DNA of 64,000 bases from Rhodospirillales bacterium (GTDB lineage Bacteria > Pseudomonadota > Alphaproteobacteria > Rhodospirillales > Shumkoniaceae), in assembly GCA_018432935.1 (NCBI GenBank), contig JAHDSF010000017.1, positions 248,001-312,000 of the forward strand. The letters run 5' to 3'. Position numbers and translations under genes: made by a program. Shown in pieces: positions 18,861 to 26,672 of this stretch. The notes under the pieces were generated by a model. The model was not told where the DNA came from. It saw nothing but the letters and a program-made list of their open reading frames with translations, and did not search any database. Every line of letters begins with the position of its first letter. Positions within the stretch are counted from its first letter, which is position 1.

Positions 18861-19334
18861 TTACGGCAGGGCCAGGCTGAAGACAGTGTTGAAGATGAAG
18901 AACAAAGCGCCGGAGGTGACCGCAAAGAACAGCACCGAAACCCCCAGCGCCTTCGGCGGCGAAACCTTGCCCGTCCCCGAGAAGACCAGAAGCTGATGGA
19001 CCAGGACCATGAACGCGGTGCTCGAGGCGACGAAGCCCACCGTCTCCATGACCACGATGTAGGCGAACAGAAGGACCAGGATCCCGGCCAGCAGCAAGAC
19101 CCGCCTGCGAACAGGCATGCCGTCCTCTGCCTCCGCCGGCCCGCGGCCCAGCGTCTGGACGAAGACGGTGACGGTCAGCACCTGGATGAAGACGCAGACC
19201 CAGAAGGGGAAGAACGCCGCGCCGACATCATGGGGCCCGCCCGCCGGGTCTTCCATCACCAGGCTCTGATAGGTGCCGAATGAGAAGACGGCGAACAGGG
19301 CGAGGGCAAAAAGGGTGTCGCCCTTCACTTTCAT
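18861..19334 (-). CDS. tctB: Tripartite tricarboxylate transporter, small membrane subunit TctB
   Basis: 157 residues with four predicted membrane helices (about 9-26, 40-60, 79-104, 121-152). This is typical of TctB, the poorly conserved small partner of TctA. The ATG at 19334 follows GGGAG at 8 bases. A GTG nine bases earlier overlaps that ribosome site and is unlikely. The chemistry of TctB is not well understood; it is required with TctA for uptake. Position between tctC and tctA supports the call. Confidence 0.85.
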   Translation of the reverse strand: MKVKGDTLFALALFAVFSFGTYQSLVMEDPAGGPHDVGAAFFPFWVCVFIQVLTVTVFVQTLGRGPAEAEDGMPVRRRVLLLAGILVLLFAYIVVMETVGFVASSTAFMVLVHQLLVFSGTGKVSPPKALGVSVLFFAVTSGALFFIFNTVFSLALP

Positions 19335-19361
19335 CGTGTCCACTCCCGACGAGGAAAGCCA

Positions 19362-19392
19362 CGGAGCCGAGCCCCGGCGGGGCCCGGCTCCG
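19362..19392 (-). terminator. Attenuator-like stem-loop between tctC and tctB
   Basis: Nearly perfect 15-bp stem (CGGAGCCGAGCCCCG at 19362-19376 with CGGGGCCCGGCTCCG at 19378-19392, one mismatch). It starts just after the tctC stop and has no T-run. Such hairpins after binding-protein genes usually stabilise the upstream message and lower read-through. Confidence 0.5.
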
Positions 19393-19401
19393 CACGCCGC
19401 G

Positions 19402-20367
19402 CTAGTTCTTCTTCTGCGCCGCCTTCAGGCGTTCGGTCGTGGGAATGAAGATGTCGGCCATATCCTTGATGTACTTGTCGAGGTCCTTGCCGAACAGCGG
19501 CGCCACGGTGCCGCCCATCTGCTCGACCACGAACTTCTGGAAGCCGGGATCCGCGGCGGCAGACTTGATGGCCTGCTCCCACTTCGCCTTGACCTCGTCC
19601 GGAACGCCCTTGGCGACCGAGATGCCCCGCCACTGCGTGACCACCCAGTCGTGACCGAGCTCCTTGAGCGTCGGAACGTCCGGGAACAGATTGGAGCGCT
19701 TGTCGCCCATGACGGCGAGGACGCGAATCTTGCCGGCATCGACGCCCGACTTGATCTCGGCGGGGTGGTGGGTGTTGGCATCGATGTGACCGCCCATCGT
19801 GGCCGCGACCGTCTTCGAGCCACCCTGGTAGGGCACGTATTGGAACTGAAGCCCGAACCGGTCGGCGAAGGCGGCAGCGACGACGTGGGTGGACGAGCCG
19901 AAGCCGGAGAAGCCCATCTTCAGCTTGCCGGGGTTCGCCTTCGCATACTTGATGAAGTCGTCCAGCGTCTTCCAATCCGAGTCGCCGCGGACCGTGATCG
20001 TGTAGTCTTCCGTGATGATGCGCGCGATGGTGTCGAAATCCTGGTACTTCCAGGGCACGTTCCCGAGGGCCTGGAGGCCGAAGATCGCGTTGCTGGGCAG
20101 GGTCACCGTGTAGCCGTCGGCCTTCGACGAGAACAGCGCCTGGGAAAGCCCGACCGCTCCGCCGCCGCCTTCGACGTTCTTGGGCACCAGGCTGACGCCC
20201 ATGCTCTTCTCGACGTACGGCTGCAATCCCCTGACCAGCATGTCCGAGCTGCCCCCCGCGGAATAGGGGATGACGAAGGTGATCGGCTTCTCGGGGTATG
20301 CGGCGGCCGCGCCCAAAGCTGTCCCTACGACGAATCCCGCGGCGATGGCACCAATGAGCTTGTTCAA
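19402..20367 (-). CDS. tctC: Tripartite tricarboxylate transporter substrate-binding protein (TctC/Bug)
   Basis: 321 residues. An N-terminal signal peptide (MNKLIGAIAAGFVVGTALGA, cut near AAA-YPEK) sends it to the periplasm. The mature protein starts with the Bug-family phrase YPEKPITFVIPYSAGGSSD. It contains the expected blocks VEGGGGAVG, SSTHVVAAAFADRFG and FQYVPYQGG. It captures the ligand and delivers it to TctAB. It is the first gene of the minus-strand unit and is divergent from a GntR gene. Linkage to gudD points to a sugar diacid, not citrate. A strong hairpin follows the stop. Confidence 0.93.
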   Translation of the reverse strand: MNKLIGAIAAGFVVGTALGAAAAYPEKPITFVIPYSAGGSSDMLVRGLQPYVEKSMGVSLVPKNVEGGGGAVGLSQALFSSKADGYTVTLPSNAIFGLQALGNVPWKYQDFDTIARIITEDYTITVRGDSDWKTLDDFIKYAKANPGKLKMGFSGFGSSTHVVAAAFADRFGLQFQYVPYQGGSKTVAATMGGHIDANTHHPAEIKSGVDAGKIRVLAVMGDKRSNLFPDVPTLKELGHDWVVTQWRGISVAKGVPDEVKAKWEQAIKSAAADPGFQKFVVEQMGGTVAPLFGKDLDKYIKDMADIFIPTTERLKAAQKKN

Positions 20368-20471
20368 CGTCTCCTCCTCGTTTCCGTGGCGTCCCCGTCA
20401 CAGGAGGCCGGGGAGCCTGATTGTCTCCGACCAGCGCTACGCCAAAGCATCGTGCGCTCGCTTTTTTTGTG

Positions 20472-20499
20472 ATACTAATATCTCAGTTACGTAGTGCAA
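20472..20499 (-). promoter_or_regulatory. Candidate promoter of the tct-gudD operon
   Basis: On the minus strand, TTGCAC (20494-20499) and TAGTAT (20472-20477) are separated by 16 bases, a plausible sigma-70-type pair about 105 bases before tctC. It lies in the only AT-rich patch of the tctC-gntR gap (20461-20510). The GntR protein encoded alongside would be expected to bind here, but no clean palindrome was found. Confidence 0.35.
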
Positions 20500-20528
20500 C
20501 TGTTTTCGCTAAGGCATGGCCCACAAGG

Positions 20529-21281
20529 ATGTCCAGACGTTCTGCGATCGACGTGAGAGAAAGGCCCGGCGCCCGAACCGAGAATCCCTTTGCGCGCCTG
20601 GTCGGGACGCACCGGGATGCCGCCGAGCGCCGAATGTCCTCGGGGTTGCAGATCTACCAGGCGCTCCGCGACATGATCCTGAAGCTCGACCTGGAGCCGG
20701 GAGCGCCGATCCTCAAGGAAGAGGTCGCGCAGGCATTCGGCGTCAGCCCGATGCCGGTACGGGAGGCCTTGCGCAAGCTCGAGGAAGAGGACCTGGTCCA
20801 GATCAAGCCGCAGTCTGGAACCTACGTCACGCCGATCAACGTCCAATTGGCCAAGGAGGCGCAGTTTCTGCGGATCGGCGTCGAGATCGAGGTCATCCGC
20901 AGCGTCGTGCCTCGGGTGGGCGAGGATGGGCTTCGCGAAGTACGCGCCATCCTGCGCCGTCAGCGTCTCGAGTTCGAGGCGGATGACAAGCTGGCGTTCA
21001 CCAGGGATGACGCCGCCTTTCACGCCGCCATCTACCGGCTCGCCGGGGTCGAGGGGCTGTGGGCGAAGATCGGCACCATGCGCGCCCATATCGACCGGCT
21101 GCGGATGATGCACCTCCTGGTCGGCCGAAAGATGGAAAGCATCCTCGCCGATCATGCCTCGATCCTCTCGGCCATCGAGGCACGCGACCGTGCCCGCGCC
21201 GAAGCCGCCACCCGGGCACACCTGTCGGACACGCTTTCGGAAATCGAGCGGCTGCGGGAACGCTATCCGAGCTACTTCTAG
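20529..21281 (+). CDS. GntR-family (FCD) transcriptional regulator of the glucarate unit
   Basis: 250 residues from the ATG at 20529. The N-terminal winged helix-turn-helix (ILKEEVAQAFGVSPMPVREA) is followed by the all-helical FCD effector domain. That domain has the usual metal-binding His/Asp positions (DDAAFHAAI; HIDRLRMMH; HASILSAI). FCD regulators of this kind sense sugar acids or carboxylates and usually repress the divergent operon. The start is uncertain: an ATG at 20634 would give 215 residues, also a normal size. It ends seven bases before the convergent fliJ stop. Confidence 0.85.
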   Translation: MSRRSAIDVRERPGARTENPFARLVGTHRDAAERRMSSGLQIYQALRDMILKLDLEPGAPILKEEVAQAFGVSPMPVREALRKLEEEDLVQIKPQSGTYVTPINVQLAKEAQFLRIGVEIEVIRSVVPRVGEDGLREVRAILRRQRLEFEADDKLAFTRDDAAFHAAIYRLAGVEGLWAKIGTMRAHIDRLRMMHLLVGRKMESILADHASILSAIEARDRARAEAATRAHLSDTLSEIERLRERYPSYF

Positions 21282-21288
21282 AACGAGG

Positions 21289-21717
21289 CTAGTTCGCCTT
21301 CGCCCGTCGGACGAAGCCCTGAAGGCCAATCTCGTCGAGGATCTTGGTTTCCCGCTGCGCCGCCGCCCGCGCCTCCATGAGGTCGCGGTTGGCCTGGGTG
21401 ACCTCGTATTTCTTCAACTCGCGATAGACATCCCGCAGCTCGTCGCGCGCAGCGGCGACCTCCTGCTTGGTGCGGGCGATCGAATTGGCCAGCGTCTCGC
21501 GCCTGGCGATCACCGCCTGGGCGTAACCGGCGTAGACGTACCCCGCCTCCCCGGGAGAGGCCGCCGCGATCTTCTGCTCGCGCGCCAGCTCTTCCTCCAG
21601 CCGCAAGGCCTGCGCCATCAGCTCGTCGAGCAGCCGCTGGAGATCGGCCAGCTTGCGCCGGCTCTCGTCCACCTTCCATTGGTGGATGCGAATCAGGTTC
21701 TGGAGATTCCTGGCCAC
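21289..21717 (-). CDS. fliJ: Flagellar export chaperone FliJ
   Basis: 142 residues, almost wholly alpha-helical with heptad-like spacing. It begins ARNLQNLIRIHQWKVDESRR and contains LARTKQEV-type coiled-coil stretches. FliJ inserts into the FliI hexamer and escorts chaperones to FlhA. Sequence conservation of FliJ is low. The call rests on length, coiled coil and position: it starts 12 bases after the fliI stop on the same strand. It is convergent with the GntR gene. Confidence 0.85.
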   Translation of the reverse strand: MARNLQNLIRIHQWKVDESRRKLADLQRLLDELMAQALRLEEELAREQKIAAASPGEAGYVYAGYAQAVIARRETLANSIARTKQEVAAARDELRDVYRELKKYEVTQANRDLMEARAAAQRETKILDEIGLQGFVRRAKAN

Positions 21718-21729
21718 CGTCCCCTCTCC

Positions 21730-23064
21730 CTAGCGCGCCGGCCACTCCACGCCCAGGATCTCGGCCAGGGCGCGGTACCCGGCGGCGAGATCCGTACGCT
21801 CGGCCTTGGGCTGGGCGAGGAAGCGGTCAAGCGGCGGATAATACTTGATCGCTTCGTCCACCAGCGGATCGCTGCCCCGGCGATAGGCGCCCAGCCGGAT
21901 CAGCTCGGCCATGTCCTCGTAGGTGGCGAGAAGCTGGCGAGCCCGGTTGACGAGCGCGTTCTCGGCCTCGGTATTGCAGGCCGGCATCGTTCGCGACACG
22001 CTGCGCAGCACGTTGACGGCCGGATAGCGGCCGCGCTCGGCGACCGCGCGGTCAAGCACGATGTGCCCGTCCAGGATGCCTCGCACGGCGTCAGCGACCG
22101 GCTCGTTGTGGTCGTCTCCCTCGACCAGCACCGTGAACAGCCCGGTGATGGTTCCCTGCCCCTTGGTCCCCGGACCGGCCCGTTCCAGCAGCTTGGGGAG
22201 CTCGGCGAATACCGACGGCGTGTAGCCTTTGCTGGCCGGCGGCTCGCCCGCCGACAGGCTGATCTCGCGCTGCGCCATGGCGAAGCGGGTCACGCTGTCC
22301 ATCAGGCACAGGACGTCGCGGCCGGCATCGCGGAAATGCTCGGCCACCGCCATCGTGACGTAGGCGGCCTGGCGCCGCACCAGCGGCGGTTCGTCCGAGG
22401 TCGCCACCACCACGATGCTGCGGGCCAGCCCCTGCTCGCCGAGATCGTCCTCGATGAACTCGTTGGCCTCACGTCCGCGCTCGCCGATCAGGCCGAGGAC
22501 GTTGACCTCGGCATCGGTGTTGCGGGCCATCATCGAGATCACCGTCGACTTGCCGATACCCGAGCCGGCGAAAATGCCCATGCGCTGCCCGCGGCAGCAG
22601 GTGAGGAAGGTATTGAGCACGCGCACGCCGAGGTCGATCTTGCCCGCCACCCGCTTGCGCGAGTGCGCTACCGGGGGCTGGTTGCGGATCGCATAGCCGA
22701 CCGGCCCTTTGGGCAGCGGCCCCTTGCCGTCGACCGGCTCGGCGAAGGCGTTGATGACGCGGCCCAGCCACGAGGCGTCCGGATAGATCAGCGGCTCGGC
22801 GACCCCCACCTCGACCCGGCACCCGGCGCCGATGCCGTCGAGAGTGCCGAACGGCATTACCAGGGCGCGCTCCTCGCGGAAGCCGACCACCTCGGACACC
22901 ACCGACTGGCCACCGCGGCCGATGATCCGGCAGTGATCGCCCACGGACAGCGCCCCGGCGACGCCGGCCACTTCAACGAGGAGGCCGACCACCGAGCGGA
23001 CCCGGCCAAAGACGCGGTAGTCCGGCAGGCGCGAAATCTCACTGACGACGTTGCGAATCAGCAC
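21730..23064 (-). CDS. fliI: Flagellar type III export ATPase FliI
   Basis: 444 residues from a GTG at 23064, the normal FliI size. Walker A is GSGIGKST at residues 167-174. Other family blocks are RKRVAGKIDLGVRVLN, LIGERGREANEF (consensus has V for the first A), MDSVTRFAMAQREI and PPASKGYTPSVFAELPKLLE. FliI hydrolyses ATP to release substrates from chaperones at the export gate. The GTG has AGG eight bases upstream. Longer in-frame starts (for example an ATG at 23193) would run through the ctrA promoter region. fliI is divergent from ctrA and followed by fliJ, far from the other fli genes. Confidence 0.94.
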   Translation of the reverse strand: MLIRNVVSEISRLPDYRVFGRVRSVVGLLVEVAGVAGALSVGDHCRIIGRGGQSVVSEVVGFREERALVMPFGTLDGIGAGCRVEVGVAEPLIYPDASWLGRVINAFAEPVDGKGPLPKGPVGYAIRNQPPVAHSRKRVAGKIDLGVRVLNTFLTCCRGQRMGIFAGSGIGKSTVISMMARNTDAEVNVLGLIGERGREANEFIEDDLGEQGLARSIVVVATSDEPPLVRRQAAYVTMAVAEHFRDAGRDVLCLMDSVTRFAMAQREISLSAGEPPASKGYTPSVFAELPKLLERAGPGTKGQGTITGLFTVLVEGDDHNEPVADAVRGILDGHIVLDRAVAERGRYPAVNVLRSVSRTMPACNTEAENALVNRARQLLATYEDMAELIRLGAYRRGSDPLVDEAIKYYPPLDRFLAQPKAERTDLAAGYRALAEILGVEWPAR

Positions 23065-23122
23065 GGCTGACCTGTCCCAGTACGCCACATGCTTGAAGAT
23101 GCGTGGATTATGACCAACAGGT

Positions 23123-23137
23123 TTAAAATTTCCGTAA
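23123..23137 (+). promoter_or_regulatory. CtrA-box-like site in the fliI-ctrA divergent promoter
   Basis: TTAA-N7-GTAA at 23123-23137, one mismatch from TTAA-N7-TTAA, 100 bases before the ctrA start and 59 bases before the fliI start. The 172-base gap (23065-23236) is AT-rich and has a further lone TTAA at 23198-23201. Autoregulation of ctrA is established in Caulobacter. This site could serve both genes. Confidence 0.5.
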
Positions 23138-23236
23138 AACGAAGACAATGGTTCGACAGCAGCTTTTACTTGATTGTTCGAAGCATCCCGCATATGGTTA
23201 ATGTATCGAAGTCGGAACGGTCCCCAAGGGAGAGAG

Positions 23237-23932
23237 ATGCGCGCCCTTCTCGTTGAAGACGACCCTTCGATGGCGCAAACGGTGCGCTTGATGCTCGAAT
23301 CCGCCGGGATGGTGGTGGACGATACCAACCTCGGCGAGGACGGCCTCGAGATCGGCAAGCTCTACGACTACGACATCATCATCCTTGATCTCATGCTTCC
23401 CGACATGGATGGGCTGGAGGTGCTGCGGCGGCTACGCAACGCCCGCGTGCATACGCCGGTGCTGATCCTGTCGGGCGTCACCGAGTCCGAACTCAAGGTC
23501 AAGGGCCTCGGCATCGGCGCCGACGACTACCTGACCAAGCCGTTCGAGAAGGCGGAGCTGCTGGCCCGCATCCAGGCGATCATCCGTCGCTCCAAGGGCC
23601 ACAGCCAGTCGGTCATCCGTACCGGCAAGCTGAGCGTGAACCTCGACACCCGCACCGTCGAGGTCGACGGGCAGCCGATCCACCTGACCGGCAAGGAATA
23701 CGGCATTCTCGAGCTTCTCTCCTTGCGCAAGTCGACCACGCTGACCAAGGAGATGTTCCTCAACCACCTCTACGGCGGCATGGACGAGCCCGAGCTCAAG
23801 ATCATCGACGTCTTCATCTGCAAGCTGCGCAAGAAGCTGGCCGTCGCCACCGGCGGCGACAACTACATCGAGACCGTGTGGGGACGCGGCTACGTGCTGC
23901 GCGACCCCGAGGAGCAGCGCGCCGAGGCGTGA
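23237..23932 (+). CDS. ctrA: Cell-cycle response regulator CtrA
   Basis: 231 residues, the exact size of Caulobacter CtrA. The N-terminal receiver has the acidic pocket (VEDD), phospho-acceptor Asp51 in DLMLPDMDG, and Lys in TKPFEK. The C-terminal OmpR-type domain carries the near-invariant blocks [18 protein letters not shown] and [20 protein letters not shown] and ends GRGYVLRD. CtrA binds TTAA-N7-TTAA boxes, activates flagellar and chemotaxis genes, and in some species silences the replication origin. The ATG at 23237 follows AAGGGAGAGAG. The C-terminus is a little shorter and more acidic than usual. The gene end overlaps the convergent phnW end by 43 bases. Confidence 0.97.
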   Translation: MRALLVEDDPSMAQTVRLMLESAGMVVDDTNLGEDGLEIGKLYDYDIIILDLMLPDMDGLEVLRRLRNARVHTPVLILSGVTESELKVKGLGIGADDYLTKPFEKAELLARIQAIIRRSKGHSQSVIRTGKLSVNLDTRTVEVDGQPIHLTGKEYGILELLSLRKSTTLTKEMFLNHLYGGMDEPELKIIDVFICKLRKKLAVATGGDNYIETVWGRGYVLRDPEEQRAEA

Positions 23933-25050
23933 CCTTCGCTGACGCCGACGGGCCGGCGGAGAAGCCGCATCCCGGCGAGAGCGGTTTGCGCCGCCTTGAC
24001 GAACCTTCGCATGTCTGCAGCGCCCAGAGCCCCGATGCAGCCGATGCGGAACGATTCCGCCCGCGTCAGCTTGCCGGGATAGATCACGAACCCCCGATCG
24101 GCGAGAGCCTCGGAAAAGGCTGCGAAATCATACCAGGGTTCGCGGGGGGCGTGGAACGTCGCGATGATCGGAGCCTGCAGCGCCGGCGCCAGGAAGGGTG
24201 AGAAGCCCAACCGCGCCATGCCGGTCGAAAGCACGTCGAAGTTCTCGCCATAGCGTCGCAGGCGGGCCGCCGGGCCGCCCTCCCGGTCCAGCCGGTCCAG
24301 CGCGGCGACCAGCGCCGCCACCACCTGCACGGGCGGGGTGAAGCGCCATTGGCCGTTCGCCTCGAAACCGCGCCACTGCTCGTGAAGGTCGAGGCTGAGC
24401 GACGCGCAGTTGCCCTTGGCGGCCGCGATCGCACTCCGCTCGGCAAGGACGAAGGCGATGCCGGGAACTCCTTCGAGGCACTTGTTGGAGGACGCCATCA
24501 GGGAGCTGCCCGAGCCGAGGCCGATCGGCAGCGCGCCGAAGCTGCTCATCGCGTCCACCAGCAGGCGCCGCCCGCGCCGGCCCACCACCGAGGCGACCGC
24601 ATCAAGCGGGTTCAGCAACCCCGAGGTCGTCTCGCAATGGACGACAGCGACGTCGGTGATTCCAGGATCGGCGGCGAGCAGACTGTCGACGCGCGCCGCT
24701 TCGACCGCCTGGTCCTCAGCCCAGCGTTCCGCCGCCACGGTCAGGCCGAGGCGGGATGCGATCGATACCATGCGCTCGCCGTAGGCGCCGTTGACCAGCA
24801 CCAGCAGCTTCCCGGAGCGGGGCACGAGGGTGGCGATCGCCGCCTCGACGGCGAAGGTCCCGCTCCCCTGGAGCGGGACAGCGACATGGGTCTGCTCGGC
24901 ACCGGCGATTTTCGGCAGCCGCCGACGCAGGTCCGCCGTCATGGTGATGAAGGCGTCATCGCGAGAGCCCCAGTCGCGCAGCATCGCCCGACGGGTGTCG
25001 CGATGGGTGGTCAGGGGTCCGGGTGTCAGCAGCACGGGTCCGCGCGTCAT
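23890..25050 (-). CDS. phnW: 2-aminoethylphosphonate:pyruvate transaminase (biosynthetic context)
   Basis: 386 residues of the class V aminotransferase fold. The opening LLTPGPLTT with WGSRD matches PhnW. The PLP-binding Lys is K190 in SSNKCLEG, and the Asp pairing with the PLP ring is D166 in VDAMSSFG. PhnW interconverts AEP and phosphonoacetaldehyde. No phnX or phnA-type degradation gene is near, and PEP mutase and Ppd lie upstream, so the direction here is probably AEP synthesis. The start overlaps the CDP-alcohol phosphotransferase stop (ATGA at 25047-25050). The C-terminal ~20 residues exceed the usual end, and the 3' end overlaps ctrA on the other strand. Confidence 0.88.
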   Translation of the reverse strand: MTRGPVLLTPGPLTTHRDTRRAMLRDWGSRDDAFITMTADLRRRLPKIAGAEQTHVAVPLQGSGTFAVEAAIATLVPRSGKLLVLVNGAYGERMVSIASRLGLTVAAERWAEDQAVEAARVDSLLAADPGITDVAVVHCETTSGLLNPLDAVASVVGRRGRRLLVDAMSSFGALPIGLGSGSSLMASSNKCLEGVPGIAFVLAERSAIAAAKGNCASLSLDLHEQWRGFEANGQWRFTPPVQVVAALVAALDRLDREGGPAARLRRYGENFDVLSTGMARLGFSPFLAPALQAPIIATFHAPREPWYDFAAFSEALADRGFVIYPGKLTRAESFRIGCIGALGAADMRRFVKAAQTALAGMRLLRRPVGVSEGHASARCSSGSRST

Positions 25051-25664
25051 GGCCGGGGCACCCCTCGGGTTCGCTGAACGGCCATCAGGCGCCGCAGCCG
25101 CCACGCCGTGACGGCCATGACTGCGGTGGAGCCGATCGCAGCGCCAACCAGCAGCGGTGCGAACCAGTCGAGCCAAGCCAGCGGGCCGAACAGGAACATG
25201 GCATCATCCGGCTCGAAGCCGTACGCCGCAGAATAGGCTTTCTTTCCCGTAGCCTCGAACCGCTCGATCTCCTCCGAAAGGTAGCTGGACAGGAACACCG
25301 AGACGGCAGCCACGGCGCCGAGTCCGATCGCCCATGGACCGAGCCACGAGTTCCTGAGCCCGATGCCGATCGCCAGAAAGACGATCGAATTGACGACCAG
25401 GTCGACGCCGAAGTCGTAGGCGTGACCCCTGGATGTCATCATGTTTCCTATGCGGGCGAGTTCGCCGTCGGCGCAGTCGAGGAACACCGAAAGGACCCAG
25501 GCGACGCCTCCCCAGGCCTGCCACACGTAGTCGCCGTGCAGGAAACCGATGCAGCCGATGATGCCTGTGGCCAGCCGCAGGGTCGTGATGTGGTTGGGCG
25601 TAACGCCGGTGCCGACGAGCGGCCGCACGCAAGGCCGCGCCAGACGGTGGGTCCAGGTGTCCAT
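25047..25664 (-). CDS. CDP-alcohol phosphatidyltransferase family protein
   Basis: 205 residues with several membrane helices and the complete family signature. D63, D66, G67, A70, R71, G80, D84 and D88 fit D-x2-DG-x2-AR-x8-G-x3-D-x3-D. Members join a CDP-activated group to an alcohol in the membrane. Here the likely donor is CMP-aminoethylphosphonate and the acceptor a lipid such as diacylglycerol, giving a phosphonolipid; the substrate is inference from neighbours. It lies one base after the flippase-like gene and overlaps phnW by four bases. It could instead make a housekeeping phospholipid. Confidence 0.85.
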   Translation of the reverse strand: MDTWTHRLARPCVRPLVGTGVTPNHITTLRLATGIIGCIGFLHGDYVWQAWGGVAWVLSVFLDCADGELARIGNMMTSRGHAYDFGVDLVVNSIVFLAIGIGLRNSWLGPWAIGLGAVAAVSVFLSSYLSEEIERFEATGKKAYSAAYGFEPDDAMFLFGPLAWLDWFAPLLVGAAIGSTAVMAVTAWRLRRLMAVQRTRGVPRP

Positions 25665-25665
25665 C

Positions 25666-26670
25666 CTAAGTCCCTCCCGAAGCCTCGTTCTGGCGTTCCC
25701 CCGGCGAATGGCGGGGGCGCCGCTGCTCCGCGAAATGCCAGGCGATCAGCCCCGGGACGCCGAGCAGCACCTCCCGTATCCGCTTGAGCAGCGACAGTTG
25801 TAGGGCGGCCTGGGGCGGGATGCCAAGCAGGCCGCAGACCAGGATCGTGCCGCCCTCCTGGATCCCCAGCGCCCCCGGCACGGCGAAGCCCACCGCCCGG
25901 GCGGCCTGACTCATGCTCTCGATGATCAGGCAATCGCGGAAGTCGACGTCGAGCCCCAACACCTTGAACGCGACCATGACCTCGAGTCCGCCGAGAACCC
26001 ACGACATCAGATGGTTGAGGCCCGAGGACCACAGCCGCCGTGGCGAGCGATACAGGGTGAGGATCGCCTCGTGCAGTCCGGCCACGTCACCCAGGCCCCG
26101 CCAGCCCTGCCGGTCCGCCAGTCGCAGCAGTCCGGTCTCCAACAGCCGGAAGGCGCCGAAGCGCTGCACCGCCACGAAGCCGCCGGCGGCCAGGCTGGCC
26201 GCTGCCACACCGGCTGCCGCCCATTGCACGACCGCCGCGTCGTAGGCCCGCGAGACGAGAAGCGCCAGGCCGAGCAGCGTGAAGACGATCTGGCTCAGCA
26301 TCTCGAAGGTCAGGTCGAGGGTCACGCTGGCCCCCGCCTTGCTGAGAGCGACGCCGCGGAAGCCCATCAGCCGCGCCCCCACCAGCTCGCCGCCGATCTG
26401 GGCGACCGGCAAGAGGGCGTTGACGGCTTCACGGATCCAGCGCAGGCCGAGGAAGTACAGGTGGCCGGGAACGGCCGGGGGCAGAACCAAGCGACGCCAG
26501 CCCTGGGCGGAGAACACCATCTGCGGCACGTGGAATGCGGCAACGGCCAGCACGCCCCATCCCACAGCCGCGATCCCGGCCAGGATCTCCCGATATCCAT
26601 TCATGGCGACAAGGCCGGCGATCAGAACGAGGCCGACGACGATGCCGGCGAAGGCGGCGAAGCGGCCCAA
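25666..26670 (-). CDS. Flippase-like membrane protein (LPG synthase TM / UPF0104 / HpnL type)
   Basis: 334 residues with about 7-8 membrane helices, resembling the transmembrane part of MprF and the HpnL/UPF0104 family. The blocks IGGELVGARLMGFRGVAL and AVGFAVPGALGIQEGG are typical of these flippase-like proteins. The soluble aminoacyl-transfer domain of MprF is absent. A TTG at 26670, directly after the ppd stop (26673) and with GGAG upstream, is the most likely start; no later start leaves the first helix whole. Its place between decarboxylase and lipid-transferase genes suggests that it moves the finished phosphonolipid or a carrier-linked unit across the membrane. That role is inferred. 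Confidence 0.75.
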   Translation of the reverse strand: MGRFAAFAGIVVGLVLIAGLVAMNGYREILAGIAAVGWGVLAVAAFHVPQMVFSAQGWRRLVLPPAVPGHLYFLGLRWIREAVNALLPVAQIGGELVGARLMGFRGVALSKAGASVTLDLTFEMLSQIVFTLLGLALLVSRAYDAAVVQWAAAGVAAASLAAGGFVAVQRFGAFRLLETGLLRLADRQGWRGLGDVAGLHEAILTLYRSPRRLWSSGLNHLMSWVLGGLEVMVAFKVLGLDVDFRDCLIIESMSQAARAVGFAVPGALGIQEGGTILVCGLLGIPPQAALQLSLLKRIREVLLGVPGLIAWHFAEQRRPRHSPGERQNEASGGT

Positions 26671-26672
26671 CG

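Noticed and set aside
16998..19283. A 761-codon plus-strand open frame opposite gudD-tctA-tctB
   Set aside because: Antisense to three well-recognised genes, with typical shadow composition.
23065..23358. N-terminal extension of FliI
   Set aside because: It would read through the ctrA promoter region and ctrA start. The GTG at 23064 gives the normal FliI N-terminus and length.
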